From Haliclona indistincta (Eukaryota; Porifera; Demospongiae; Haplosclerida; Chalinidae): DNA of 64,000 bases. This document shows positions 20,403 through 31,444 of the stretch, one piece after another. The notes under the pieces were generated by a model that saw only the letters and a list, made by a program, of their open reading frames with translations, had not been told where the DNA came from and did no database searches. Positions within the stretch are counted from its first letter, which is position 1; each line of letters starts with the position of its first letter. Position numbers and translations under genes: made by a program. The stretch lies in NCBI GenBank assembly GCA_964017065.1, contig OZ024790.1, forward strand, positions 3,156,631 to 3,220,630, written 5' to 3'.

Positions 20403-22038
20403 ACCCGGTTCGGAAACTTTTGGTATCACATGTGATACTAAAAGATTGAATCTTTGGATCACAATGTGATGCCTTGGGATTCAATTAACGTTAATTATAA
20501 CGGGACTAACCGAGGACTAACCCACATTGCTGAATCGATATTGGAGATGGCTGCTGCTGATACGAACCTAAGGGCGATTAAAATCCACTGAAGACGAGTT
20601 AGTTCTGCTGTCTGGCATTCTATTCTACTACGAGCCAAGTGGACCAGCCTTCAGTTAAACTAAAAGGCGTTGTAACGAGTAGGAATCTCAGCTAGAACCA
20701 GCTGAATGTGCCATGATCGAGCCATGATATAGCTGGCTTGCTTGTGAATTAAAGGTCCGATGAGCTCCTGCACATCTCTGAGTAGAACTGGTGAGTCTGT
20801 CAATAGGTAGAGATTGTCAGATTGTATTAAGAGTAGTAATGTTGTTGGTTTTCCTATAAATGAGATCTAGACCACCCCTGCATGCTAGCTATAGCTCTCT
20901 CCCATTCAGCTGCTTTAATTGACAGAGAATTTGTTCCGTGCTTGTCTTGTTAACGCATCCAAGGCTACCTGCATGAACAGCACACTTGTAGTCACAATTT
21001 GAAAAGAAGGTTGTCTTGTACAAAAATTACCGAGCACTTTACCCGGCTGCGTACTGTAGTACCAATGAGTGCATAGCTAGCTAACCTCTGTTGCACAATA
21101 GTTAAATTTGGGCTGCTGGTGCATTGTGAATGCAGCGAAATAGGTAGAAAATATTTTGCGCAAAATTTTGTACCTTCCTTTTAACGACACACGTAGCTAA
21201 AAGGGTTCTGAAGAACCACCCCGTTCCCTGAAAGGTCCACTTAAATTAGCCAAAATTTAAGCAGCTTGTTTTCTCGAAAGTATTGCAGTGAAAATAGCAC
21301 ATCAAGTTAGTCCTACGTGACTGTTCATGAGAATTATCTCAAAAAAACACGGCCATCTGAATTTTAATAAGACAATTTTTAGCGACACTCTGCACCACAC
21401 GAAAAAGGACCCTCTCCGTAAATTCTTGGCTACGACTTTGTATAATCTGCTAATAATGATGATGAGCGTAATAGGCTCTCTGGTTCATATTATTGACTGT
21501 TGGTTTTGTGTGTAGCCAAGCGTCGTAATATTATCGAAATTAATCACTTACTCTCTCTCTCTCTCGCAGGCTATTAATTTTGTAAAATCAGAAAGAGGAC
21601 ATGTGTTATTACCAAGACACCAATTTTGTTCTAGGAGAATGAACATCAGGTTTGTCATAATGGTTGACAACGTGCTGCTTGATTTGATGGTGTTCTGTCC
21701 ACAGGTGCAACTGAAAAAGTGATGGTCTAGCAAGTCGTAAAAAGAAGATATAACTAACTTACTACATAAAATAAGTAGTTAGTAGTCCCAGTCGCGACAC
21801 AAGTATTTTGTTACAATTATATATTTTCTTATAATTATTAACAACAATTATTTTTATTGAAAAGTGCGTAACACACATGATCTAATTGTAACAATGGCTT
21901 GTTACTATGAATTGTACTATCCACTAAAAATAGACTAAGTAATAATAAATATCTTCCAGTGACCATACAATCCAAACTGCTGATCAAGTGTAGCTTTACT
22001 GTACAGAGTAGTTTACTAGTGCTTTTAACCATTTCAAT
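20403..22038. other. No gene seen
   Basis: No convincing exon. Small dyads include TATCACATGTGATA near 20423, and a CT-rich run lies near 21551. Confidence 0.55.
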
Positions 22039-22957
22039 GATCTTGAGACTAGTACTAAAATGTAGTAAGTTGCATGCTAATCTGGTAGACTTGATGGATA
22101 AGAATGCTGTGAAAGCACTGAAATGAAAAGATGCAATTTCAGAGTGATCTTGAGACTAATGTGCAGTGAGTTGCATACTAATCAGGTAGACTTGATGGGT
22201 AACAATGCTGTGAAAGCACTGAAATGAAGAAAATGCCACATCAGAGTGATCTTGAGACTAAAGTGCAGTCAGTGGCATACTAATCTGGTAGACTTGATGT
22301 GCAAGAATGCTGTGAAAGCACTGAAATGAAGAAAAGGTACTTTAGAGACATTACAGCATTTTATCACACTACAGATCTACTGAAATACTACACAATTTAC
22401 AGCGTTTTAGTACAACAATTACAATGAGAGTGCATCTTTGTTTTCTCACACACTAGGTTCACTGAATCATTATGCAAAACTTACTCTCAAGATCACTCTG
22501 AAATGGCATTTTCTTCCTTTCAGCGTTTTCACAGCATTCTTACCCATCAAGTCTACCTGATTAGTATGCAACTCACTGCACTTTAGTCTCAAGATCACTC
22601 TGATGTGGCATTTTCTTCATTTCAGTGCTTTCACAGCATTGTTACCCATCAAGTCTACCAGATTAGTATGCAACTGACTGCACTTTAGTCTCAAGATCAC
22701 TCTTGAGTGGCATTTTCTTCATGTCACTGCTTTCACAGCATCAAGTCTACCAGATTAGTATGCAACTCACTGCACATTAGTCTCAAGATCACTCTGGAGT
22801 GGCATATTTTTCCTTTCAGTGCTTTCACAGCATTCTTAGCCATCGAGTCTACCAGATTAGTATGCAACTCACTGCACTTTAGTCTCAAGATCACTCTGAA
22901 ATTGCATCTTTTTCATTTCAGTGCTTTCACAGCATTCTTATCCATCAAGTCTACCAG
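22039..22957. mobile_element. Foldback with ~103-bp tandem-repeat arms, cut by a gap
   Basis: Left arm: three direct copies (starts near 22039, 22146, 22248) of a unit with GATCTTGAGACTA and GGTAGACTTGATGG. Right arm, inverted: at least five copies (near 22484, 22588, 22690, 22782, 22884), ending at the assembly gap. The loop is 22340-22480. The architecture is the same as at 5990-6632 but the sequence is unrelated. Confidence 0.85.
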
Positions 22958-23157
22958 NNNNNNNNNNNNNNNNNNNNNNNNNNNNNNNNNNNNNNNNNNN
23001 NNNNNNNNNNNNNNNNNNNNNNNNNNNNNNNNNNNNNNNNNNNNNNNNNNNNNNNNNNNNNNNNNNNNNNNNNNNNNNNNNNNNNNNNNNNNNNNNNNNN
23101 NNNNNNNNNNNNNNNNNNNNNNNNNNNNNNNNNNNNNNNNNNNNNNNNNNNNNNNNN
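22958..23157. other. Assembly gap of exactly 200 N
   Basis: The round number suggests a gap of unknown true size, opened inside a tandem-repeat arm. Confidence 0.98.
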
Positions 23158-24210
23158 GCCTAGCAACCTGGAATGCAATTAGCCCTGGAGTAAACAATCC
23201 GTATCAATAACACGGTATACGTATGGCAGCATGGCAGATCGCCTTCACCAGCTGCGTGGCTTGGGCTATGCGTCTCGGTTTTGCATATCACCTGAAGACC
23301 TTCCACCAGGCTGGCGACAAGAGTAGCAGATTTACCGTCTGTTAGGGAACCAAGCTTAAGTATAATTTCACACGTTTTATGAATAAGATTATTTCACCGT
23401 GAATATCATTACACGTGACGTCATGCGCCTGGATAGCAACAGTGTGCTGGTTTATATTTCTGGAACCACAAAGAATTCTCCACTGAAACTCTGGAAATTT
23501 ACTTACTAGTCCTTAATGAACAATTGTACAAAATATTATTAAAATCCATGAGGTGAATTTAAACTGTGGTCCTACCTTAACTCTCGTCTTTTGTGTCATT
23601 TTGAGATTTTTGCATATCTTGAATTTCAACTCTTCATTATTATTAATGATAGGAGGTATATATGAAATTATATAAACCTCTAAGAGAGGTCTATATCCAG
23701 TATATAGAACCTACCACATCAAAGGGATGACATCAGCATTATGAGATATATACCATGCCATTTTCCCTTGATCTTTGGGTGTGGTGGGGTACAAACAGTA
23801 TTGACTGCGGGAGAAGCTTCGGTGGGGAGTAGTTCACCCATACCGAAGGTGAGGCAGGCCTAGGTATGCTCGCTTCTTATACACAGCTTTCATACTGATG
23901 CTAATGGGACCTCATAAACGATTGACCTCATTAATTATGTCAATGGTTGCTATGATACAAGTCACCTATTCCATGCCCACCTGGCATGTATCTCGGCTAG
24001 ATGGACAGACTGCATAACCAATATCTGCACTGTCCTTCAGGAAACAGTTCTATCTCACTATATTCTTCATTGACAAACAGTGTTGCATTATAATTATGTC
24101 TGAAAACCATAATATTATTTTGACAAATTTAAAACATGATATTTGAATAGTTGTCATTTATAAAATGATGTACACTTGTGATCTTTGTTGAGGTCATCGT
24201 AATTTTTTCA
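23158..24210. other. No gene seen; one dispersed repeat
   Basis: Holds the dispersed repeat at 23794-23990 and short dyads near 23660-23710. No supported coding sequence. Confidence 0.55.
23794..23990 (+). repeat. Dispersed repeat copy 1 (~197 bp)
   Basis: Starts AACAGTATTGACTGCGGGAG and ends CCATGCCCACCTGG. A second copy in the same orientation is at 28968-29164, about 95% identical by eye. The shared end (TATTCCATGCCCACCTGG) is also the end motif of the element at 29138-29913. Confidence 0.85.
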
Positions 24211-24772
24211 TCAAGATTGTGATCCCCTTCGAGTGGTTCGTTGCAGGTCCTGTTTGACCTTCCATATCATGAGCTCCATACACGAGACAGAATCCTCTGT
24301 ACTATCATGACCACCATCTGAATTGAGAAGAGAGACATCGTGAAAATAGAACTGAAAGGGTAATAGAACAGCTCAATGGACTGTAATGTTCAGGTTTTGC
24401 TCGTACACACATTATAGGGATGAATATTCAATGTTGGTCTGTTTTTTCATATGACCAGGATATAGAGATAAGGAACAGTTGAAAGAATTTCTGCAAGCCT
24501 ACCACAATTTTTAAACCCACGGCACACAAGTAACACTCAATATCAGTAGGAAATTTTACCATCTTCATTCGTCCAACGGTACCAAAAAATTGTAATTCAC
24601 CAATCTTGACTTGACATGAAAATATTCAAATCTAGAGAGGGCACATACCAACGTTGTCCTGGATGAACTTGTGAAGGTGTTCGGTCACGAGGTTCTTGAG
24701 AGAGCGCTTGAATGGCGGCCCACGACGATGAGGAAACACAATAGCCGTGTCCACCACACTGCTGTGAATCAC
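24211..24772 (-). pseudogene. REXO1-like 3'-5' exonuclease, last two exons
   Basis: Minus strand. Exon 24649-24772 follows a CTACAG acceptor and encodes [20 protein letters not shown] then [21 protein letters not shown] donor leads to exon 24211-24317 with GGHDSTEDSVSCMELMIWKV, ending at a TGA. A junction-spanning GAT codon keeps phase. This is the C-terminal half of the DEDDh exonuclease domain of RNA exonuclease 1 homologues: the VVDT aspartate, plus His and Asp in HDSTED. The N-terminal catalytic DxE exon was not found upstream within the window, so it is more likely a fragment than a complete gene. The encoded residues show no stops. Confidence 0.7.
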
Positions 24773-25470
24773 CTGTAGTCAACCAATGTACCATTTTGAT
24801 CAAAACTATAACTTTACACACACATGTTAGTTCAGGGTTTCGTACAAACTATTTTCTAGGAGGGAACTTCCCATGTGATGTTGCATCAGCTAGGGGGTCT
24901 GAGATACACCATATGAAGTTTATAATAATTATAGGTTATAGCATAGCTACGAGTGTTTGACCAATCAGATTGCCCAGTTGCCGGGTTATATTTCTCATAT
25001 GACGCACGGGTTTTCATATGACCCGTGGGTTTTCATATGACCTGGCTACAAGTCATTGTGTTATTAATGGAATTCATGATTGATAATAATATCTGCTGTG
25101 AAACAAAGTCGGAATACAACACAGAAAGCAGGTGAATGATGACTGTGGAGATTTGCTGATTTGTTTGTTTTTATTTTTTCCTGCAAAAAGGAAGGACTTG
25201 GCGCTTCTCTATTTGTCCGTTACATGTTCGGGTCAAACCACTCTACACACCGAGACGCAAGCCCGCTGAATCCGTGACTGTTAATTTTTTTTACATTGGG
25301 AACCCTAACGAGGGCTAGAGACCACCGTGGCACTGCATATCGGTCCTTTAGTAAGCCCGGTGCTTCGTGCCTCTAAAAGCAGAAAACGCAATTTGCAACT
25401 TGATATTCACTCATATTCTTGTCCAGAGGTGTATAATTATAATTATGTTACGGACCGATTTACAACCGTT
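24773..25470. other. No gene seen
   Basis: Searched on the minus strand for the missing N-terminal exonuclease exon without success. Contains three TTTTCATATGACC-type motifs near 24995-25045. Confidence 0.5.
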
Positions 25471-25643
25471 GGGCCGTTTTAAAGAATGCCACTATGCACC
25501 GCGAAGCCGGGGAGCGTGTCCCGTTTTCGCGCCATCAATGTTCAACATACAACTAAACCCTAAACCCTAAAAACCTTCTCCCAATTGCGCAAAGTCGGGA
25601 GGGTCGACCTAACCCGGGCCTTCGGCCCTTGGTAAGCCTAAGG

Positions 25644-26267
25644 TAGGGTCCGCAATGAAAAAAATAAAAGTCCAAGAATCTAGCCTTTACTGCAGTTGCA
25701 AACAACACTATATACGTAACAAACAACTGCATATTCAAATCTCTGAAATCGTTACTCGTTGCTCTGCAATCGCTAGCTGAAATCGGCAACTTTCGTGACC
25801 TTTGACCTTGGGGTTAAATAATGTTGCATTCTCGACTCTTCGGGACAGTTAGCAGTCAGCGCTCTGTTTGCGCGTGCTTAGTACCGTCTCGGCAGTTCTT
25901 GCAACAGCTCAGATTGGCAGGCTTACCTCCCCAAATATGTTGGAATCACGAGTGATTGCTAGTCCTGAAACGCTTATTTGGGGAGGTAAGCCTGCCAATC
26001 TGAGCTGTTGCAAGAACTGCCGAGACGGTACTAAGCACGCGCAAACAGAGCGCTGACTGCTAACTGTCCCGAAGAGTCGAGAATGCAACATTATTTAACC
26101 CCAAGGTCAAAGGTCACGAAAGTTGCCGATTTCAGCTAGCGATTGCAGAGCAACGAGTAACGATTTCAGAGATTTGAATATGCAGTTGTTTGTTACGTAT
26201 ATAGTGTTGTTTGTAACTGCAGTAAAGGCTAGATTCTTGGACTTTTATTTTTTCATTGCGGACCCTA
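25644..26267. mobile_element. 624-bp foldback with 7-bp target duplication
   Basis: Arms of about 290 bp begin TAGGGTCCGCAATG and end with its complement, meeting around a spacer of about 45 bp near 25960. Flanking direct repeats are CCTAAGG (25637-25643 and 26268-26274). It inserted into a 53-bp tandem unit. No coding content. Confidence 0.88.
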
Positions 26268-26274
26268 CCTAAGG

Positions 26275-26400
26275 ATCGTCGGGAGGGTCGTCCTAACCCG
26301 GGCCTTCGGCCCTTGGTAAGCCTAAGGATCGTCGGGAGGGTCGTCCTAAACCGGACCTTCGGCCCTTGATAAGCCTAAGGATCGTCGGGAGGGTCGTCTT
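26275..26400 (+). repeat. 53-bp tandem repeat
   Basis: GTCGGGAGGGTCGTCCTAA recurs at 26278, 26331 and 26384, exactly 53 bp apart. A further unit lies left of the foldback at about 25594. Confidence 0.85.
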
Positions 26401-26469
26401 AAACAGGCCTCACTAAGGATACAGCTAAAAACTTAATTTTTATACTGAAAATATCCCCCAAAAAACATG

Positions 26470-26560
26470 CATTTAGCGGGATTCGAGCTCTAACCGATTG
26501 CATTACAAGCCACCATACTAAACCACTGAGCCACCGACACCAACTGACCGGTTAGTGCTA
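26470..26560 (-). other. tRNA-derived SINE-like module, copy 1
   Basis: On the minus strand, GTGGCTCAGTGGTTTAGTA resembles an A box and GAGCTCGAATCCCGC a B box. The near-identical module at 30531-30605 has GGTTCGAGTC. No intact cloverleaf. Confidence 0.6.
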
Positions 26561-26682
26561 CAAACAAGCCTTTATAGTGATTCTGTACGCGCGTGTACAC
26601 GTAGAGTTAAATATTATTGACACGCCCCCGGGCTTCGCAGTGCATAGTGGGATTCGTTTTGAAGCTGGCCGGCCCGTTTCAA

Positions 26683-28122
26683 AGCCGGCTAGCCCGTTTC
26701 AAAGCCGGCCAGCAATTTATCTGCGCGATTTACGCAGTAGTGTATCTGCGCGATATAGCCACATGTTGTCGATGAAGCTGTGTGAGTACTGTTAGATCGT
26801 TACACGCAGCTTAGACTAGTATAGACTTCTCACTGCTAGCGACGATCTGTGCATGATCATGTGGAAGATTCGTTCAACTCGTTCTTGACCAAACGCTTTC
26901 TTCCTGGCGCCAAACTAGCTGGGGGAACGAGCGGAGTCATTAACCCTCGGCGCATGCGCGAGGGTTACGGTACTTGGTTTGCAATTCGCTGTCCATCGAG
27001 CTGCAGAGATCAGCAATCACTTTTACGCGCTGGTAAAGTTATGACATGATAAGCACTGCAAGGGCTTGCAATTTGACTCGTGGATTTTGCTAAAGTGCTT
27101 TCATTCTCGAGTTATGGCTGACGGCTATCTTGGACCTCTCTGACTACAAAAGCGCCCATAGTTGACTACCTATGTACTTTTAGATTCCATCCAAACTGCA
27201 TAACAGGTCTGCGGGTGCGTAGACATTTCAGGAAAGAGCCTACACTACAGCAATGGCTAGCTGGTCTCGCTACATGGTCACGCCCACTTGACACACCTTG
27301 TCTTTATGGGCTGTCTTCTGGTTAGCGGTGCAGTTTCAATAGCAAGCAGGTTAACTTTAGCTGCAAAGCTCCATTTGCAAACCATAACTAAGGAGTTAAC
27401 TCTACAATGTTGCAACATGCCGAGGGTTTTGTGAAATCTGTTCATTCGTGCTGGAAAGGATTATTCGTGTACTAATCTTTTGTACCAAACATTTTTCTTC
27501 CACTGCAGGTGATGACTCTAGCACTAATGTGGACGAATATCAACATTTTTTCGATCAAATTCACAAGCACTGTAGTATTTAAACTCACTGTATACTCACT
27601 GTAGCATGCATCATACGATAACAATTAACATGAAGTTGACAAAGAAAGCACGGTGGTGCACTATTATTGGCTGTAAAAAGATGTACACGTAGGTCTGTTA
27701 ATAGTAAGCATTCAGAGCATAGATGTGCCAGAGAGCCTATGGAACTAGAACTACCAGTAGAATGTCACTTCTGTAAGAATAAGTACTTTAATAATGTACA
27801 GCATTCAAACTGGAATACAAAACTCCCTGCATGGATACACCATTCACAGGGAATACGTAATGCATCAGGGATTATTCCTACGCACAATTTGCTTATGTAT
27901 CATGCCGCGGTTTTAAAACGGGCTGACGCGCTAATGTCGTTTTAAATCGGGCCAGCCGGATTTAAAACGGGCCAGCCCATTTGAAAGCCGGCGGCCCGTT
28001 TTAAAACGGTCCAGGTTGCAAAATGGTCCGTAACATATATACGTATATACCATAGTGTGTGGGCGTCCCAATACAAGGCACAGGTGGTATATTTCTCAAA
28101 TTCCACCATGGTGCGCACCTCA
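26683..28122. other. No gene seen; GGCC-rich inverted motifs
   Basis: No supported exon. At 27905-28020 there are repeated GGGCCAGCCCGTTTTAAA-like motifs in both orientations, echoing the ends of the composite element at 25471-26682. Confidence 0.5.
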
Positions 28123-28255
28123 GTTAACCCATTGAAGAGTGAATTTCTCATATACCTCCATGGTGGTATATATCGCATAATCCACCATGGAGATTATGCG
28201 ATATATACCACCATGGTGGTATATGAGAAATACACTCCCTCCTTAAGGGGTTAAC
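28123..28255. mobile_element. 133-bp palindromic element
   Basis: GTTAACCC at the left pairs with GGGGTTAAC at the right. The inner arms (TATATCGCATAATC / GATTATGCGATATA) surround CACCATGG. Additional ATTTCTCA and CCATGGTGG blocks flank it. Confidence 0.75.
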
Positions 28256-28967
28256 CAAGAGGTGTGCCCTGGTCATGTGACCAGGTTGAGGTTGCACGAG
28301 GGCATCCTCGGACAGTTATTCGCCTTGCAACTAGCAGCACCCAGTTGCAGGGCGAAGATGCGCAGAAGTGGCTGAGATTTATAGTGTACAATCATCCAGA
28401 TACTAGTGGGTATCAGACACTAGTGGGTATCGGACACTAGTGGTTATCCCTCGGCCTCGGTCATCGGAAGTTTGCAGCGTCGATAAACCCTCGCTTTGCT
28501 CGGGGTTTATCTCGGCTGCAAACTTCCTCTGACCTCGACCTCGGGTGGTATATTCGGCATACACACCTCCAAGCCATGGTTTATATACTACATACCCAGG
28601 AAAATATGGATATTTTCCAGGATATTAAAGTTAAACCTGTCCAATATGGATATTTTCCAGGAAGTGGCAAAGTGGCACTAGTCCCTTGTCCACACCTGCC
28701 GACCCGGCGGAAGTACGTGAAGCTTTATATCTAGGTTTTACACCGAGGTGGAGGTGTATATGGGAATTTGGACACCGAGGGCGAAGCCCGAGGTGTGCAA
28801 ATATACTTGTACCATAGTAGCCTCTAAGATCAAAGGCACCGCCAGGGAAATATATCGTATATTTCCCTGCAATGGGGATTTTCCCTGTATATTCACGGGT
28901 GGGTATACAGGGAAAATCCCCAGTGGTAAAGCCACTAATAGAGTCAGATGACTCACTCCACACAGTA
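28256..28967. other. No gene seen; cluster of hairpins
   Basis: Hairpins include CAGCGTCGATAAACC/GGTTTATCTCGGCTGC (28476-28520), GGGAAATATATC/GTATATTTCCC (28850-28872) and GGGGATTTTCCCTGTATA with its complement (28875-28922). CACTAGTGGGTATC is tandemly repeated near 28405-28445. Confidence 0.55.
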
Positions 28968-29164
28968 AACAGTATTGACTGCGGGAGAAACTTCGGTGGG
29001 GAGTGGTTCACCCATACCGAAGGTGAGGCAGGCCTAGGTATGCTCTCTTCTTATACACAGCTTTCTTACTGATGCTAATGGGACCTCATAAACGATTGAC
29101 CTCATTAATTATGTCAATGGTTGCTATGATACAAGTCACCTATTCCATGCCCACCTGGTATGTA
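28968..29164 (+). repeat. Dispersed repeat copy 2
   Basis: Same sequence and orientation as 23794-23990. Its right end merges with the left end of the element at 29138-29913. Confidence 0.85.
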
Positions 29165-29913
29165 TACCATTTACACTTGGTAATAGAGAGGTTTAGATTC
29201 ACGTCGACGGTGAACGTGAACGCTAAATTGTGACGTCACGTTTTTTCATTGAGGGCAGTACAAAATTGAATACAGATAGTGTGCTGACGTCATAAATGTC
29301 AATCCAGTCGCCGTTCAAATCGCCACAGACGGCGGTTTCTCTCGTCTACAGCCCCTTTTTGGCGTCAGGAAACGCGGTTATGCTACCAGTTTAGACCAAA
29401 GTAGAGCTTACTTGCGTACCTTCGGCGATCGATAATCGATGTTTGATAATGCGATTGCTATATCACTAGCCAATACGAATGGCTTGCTCTGGAGACCTAG
29501 AAGCCTAAGAGCTGGAACTAGCCCGTAGCTAGCACAACAACTTGGAAGCACCTACATGGCCACGTGTCTTCACGTTAGAGCTTCTGTGTTGCAGTAGCAA
29601 TACATAAAGGCTACAATGATGACTTCACAAGTGGCAGATCGCCAAAGCTGGCTAGGTTAGCAGTGCAAGCAGTGCTCTGACTGCTTTCCGCCCGCACGTT
29701 GAGCTTCGGTACACGCCCATTATACATCCGTTCATGTCAGTATACTCGCGTGTTTGTCCGTAATATTTTGGTGACGTCACAGGCGTTTGCCGTTAGCCGT
29801 CGATGTGAATCTAAACCTCTCTATTGTGCTAATAAACCCTCGGGCTACGCCCTCGGGTTTATTAACACAATACCTCGTGTATGTGGTATACATACCTGGT
29901 AGGCATGGAATAA
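29138..29913. mobile_element. 776-bp MITE with long imperfect TIRs
   Basis: TATTCCATGCCCACCTGGTA plus TGTATACC at the left pairs with its complement ending at 29913. Further inward, AGAGAGGTTTAGATTCACGTCGACGG and GTGACGTCAC pair with 29768-29822. The right arm contains an extra perfect hairpin. Confidence 0.75.
29823..29871. repeat. Hairpin with CCTCGGGC-TAC-GCCCTCGGG core
   Basis: AATAAACCCTCGGGC and its complement are separated by TAC, with outer ATTGTG/CACAAT. The same kind of core is at 37031-37163. Confidence 0.85.
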
Positions 29914-30419
29914 CTACTACATATACACCGACAACGAGGTGTATAACCGATTTAAACTATGTTTCTAGCTTACTTGAAAGCGGATAGACCTTGTTGTGCC
30001 ATCAAGCCACTTGGATTGGCGCAAAACAATTGAGAGAAGAACGGGAGCCATGGAAACAAGTGATCGCAGATCTTAAAAGAGAGAAGGAAATCATGTTTCT
30101 CAACCATTTTCGGGTTGTGGAATATTCAAGCCAGCATTGCTGCCTGAAAGCCAAGTTACCGTGCGTTTTAGCTGCACAAAAGTTGACACCAGGCTTCATT
30201 TGTCGCCCAACTGAACACAGGCGTTCGCCATTATAGACCTGGCGAGTGTGCGCTTGGAGGCGAGTGCCCTGGGCTCCCATCGCTCGTAGATATTCGCTTA
30301 CAAGCTACAGAGCAGCTACAAACACCACGAGAAGACTGCAGATGGGGTACAAGTCAGTTAACTCCCGGTCTCCCGGTCTCTTCGGCGATCGGGAGTTAAC
30401 TATTACGTATAAATACTAT
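29914..30419. other. No certain gene
   Basis: A short ORF at 29991-30236 (81 codons, containing REEREPWKQVIADLKREKEI) may be chance. A hairpin GTTAACTCCCG...CGGGAGTTAAC lies at 30357-30400. Confidence 0.4.
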
Positions 30420-30946
30420 GAATCCCATTAAGGGCAGACATTCAACTAGGGTCAAAGGTCGTCGCGCGCGTTCGTGTGCCCGCGCGTACAGAATTACTAT
30501 AAAGGCTTGTTTGTAGCACCAACCGGTCAGTTGGTTCGGTAGCACAGCGGTGTAGTACGGTGGCTTGTAATGCAGTCGGTCAGGGTTCGAGTCTAGCAGA
30601 ATGCATGTTTTTTTGTGTTTTTTTTATTTATAAAAGTTAAGTTTTTAGCTCCATCCTTAGCGAGGCCTGTTTATGACGACTCTCCCGTCGATCTTTAGTT
30701 AGGAAGACCCTCCCGACGATCGTTAGTTAGTTAGGAAGACCCTCCCGACGACCCTCCCGACGATCCTTAGGCTTAGGCTTAGTTAGTTAGGAAGACCCTC
30801 CCTACTTTATGCAGTTAGGAGAAGGTTTTTAGGGTTTTGGGTTTAGCTGTATGTTAAAATTAGTGCTACAAACAAGCCTTTATAGTAATTCTGTACGCGC
30901 GCGATGACCTTTGACCCTAGTTGAATGTCTGCCCTTAACGGGATTC
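30420..30946. mobile_element. Mutator-like MITE with 9-bp target duplication
   Basis: Ends GAATCCCATTAAGGGCAGAC and its near complement, TIR about 45-50 bp, flanked by AAATACTAT at 30411-30419 and 30947-30955. A 9-bp duplication and a G-initial TIR are typical of Mutator/MULE elements. It contains a tRNA-like module (30531-30605) and GACCCTCCCGACGAT repeats. No transposase. Confidence 0.8.
30531..30605 (+). other. tRNA-derived SINE-like module, copy 2
   Basis: Sequence close to the minus-strand module at 26470-26560, with A-box-like GGTAGCACAGCGGTGTAGTA and B-box-like GGTTCGAGTC. Confidence 0.55.
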
Positions 30947-30988
30947 AAATACTATTAGTGCCACGCCTTCATTTTGTTTACCTAAAAG

Positions 30989-31444
30989 ATGGCTGGATCG
31001 GGAGGCACCACAGCTTCTGACGACTCTCCTGAGTACTCGACGGTTCTAAGGCACATTGCTGATATCAACCAACGCATCCCGCCAGCTGAACGATCTACAG
31101 TCGCTGATAAGCTGCTACAAGCCGGTCTAATTACTCCAGCCAGCCATACTAATGCCACTGCCTTAGGCACAGGAATACCACATAATCAGTTGATTAGCTC
31201 ACTCATGGCTGAAGCTATGGCTAGAATAAAAACGTGTTCCAGATTATTTTATGATTTGATCAGCATTTTGAGGACAGTAGATGATACATTCGCCACTGAA
31301 CTGACCATAGAGTGCTGTAAGTGCACAAATCTAGTTATATAACATGTTTGTGTGATTTTCTTGTTTGGTCTGTAGCGAGGCTAAGAGAAAGCAGTGTAGT
31401 GGAAATCGCTGACAGAAACCGACAAGGCACACATCTTTCTCAAG
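30989..31444 (+). CDS. Start of an unrecognised helical-domain gene (two exons)
   Basis: Exon 1 runs from ATG 30989 to a GTAAGT donor at 31317. Exon 2 (31376-31444) follows TCTGTAG and ends at GTATGC; phase is kept across the intron. The product starts MAGSGGTTASDDS, then about 95 mostly helical residues (LRHIADINQRI, VADKLLQAGLITPAS, LMAEAMARI, LFYDLISILRT). The spacing resembles a CARD- or death-fold-like adaptor domain, but this is only a pattern impression. Exon 2 adds RLRESSVVEIADRNRQGTH. No further exon was found. It starts 43 bp past the MITE, so the promoter region is partly transposon-derived. Confidence 0.55.

Larger units (their letters stand above)
25471..26682. mobile_element. 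Composite element with nested foldback
   Basis: Outer inverted repeats: ACTATGCACCGCGAAGCC (near 25491) against its complement near 26630-26648, each beside a GGCCGTTTTAAA-like block. Inside are a 53-bp tandem repeat, a 624-bp foldback (25644-26267) and a minus-strand tRNA-like module. The inner part (AACCCTAAAAACCTTC, GTCGGGAGGGTC, the tRNA-like module, GCTACAAACAAGCC) is related to the element at 30420-30946. Confidence 0.65.

Noticed and set aside
22913..23210. ORFs made mostly of X across the gap
   Set aside because: They translate 200 N and have no meaning.
25551..25575. Telomere-like AAACCCTAAACCCTAAAAACC
   Set aside because: Only two or three units, inside a transposon, with a related AGGGTTTTGGGTTTAG near 30829; not a telomeric tract.
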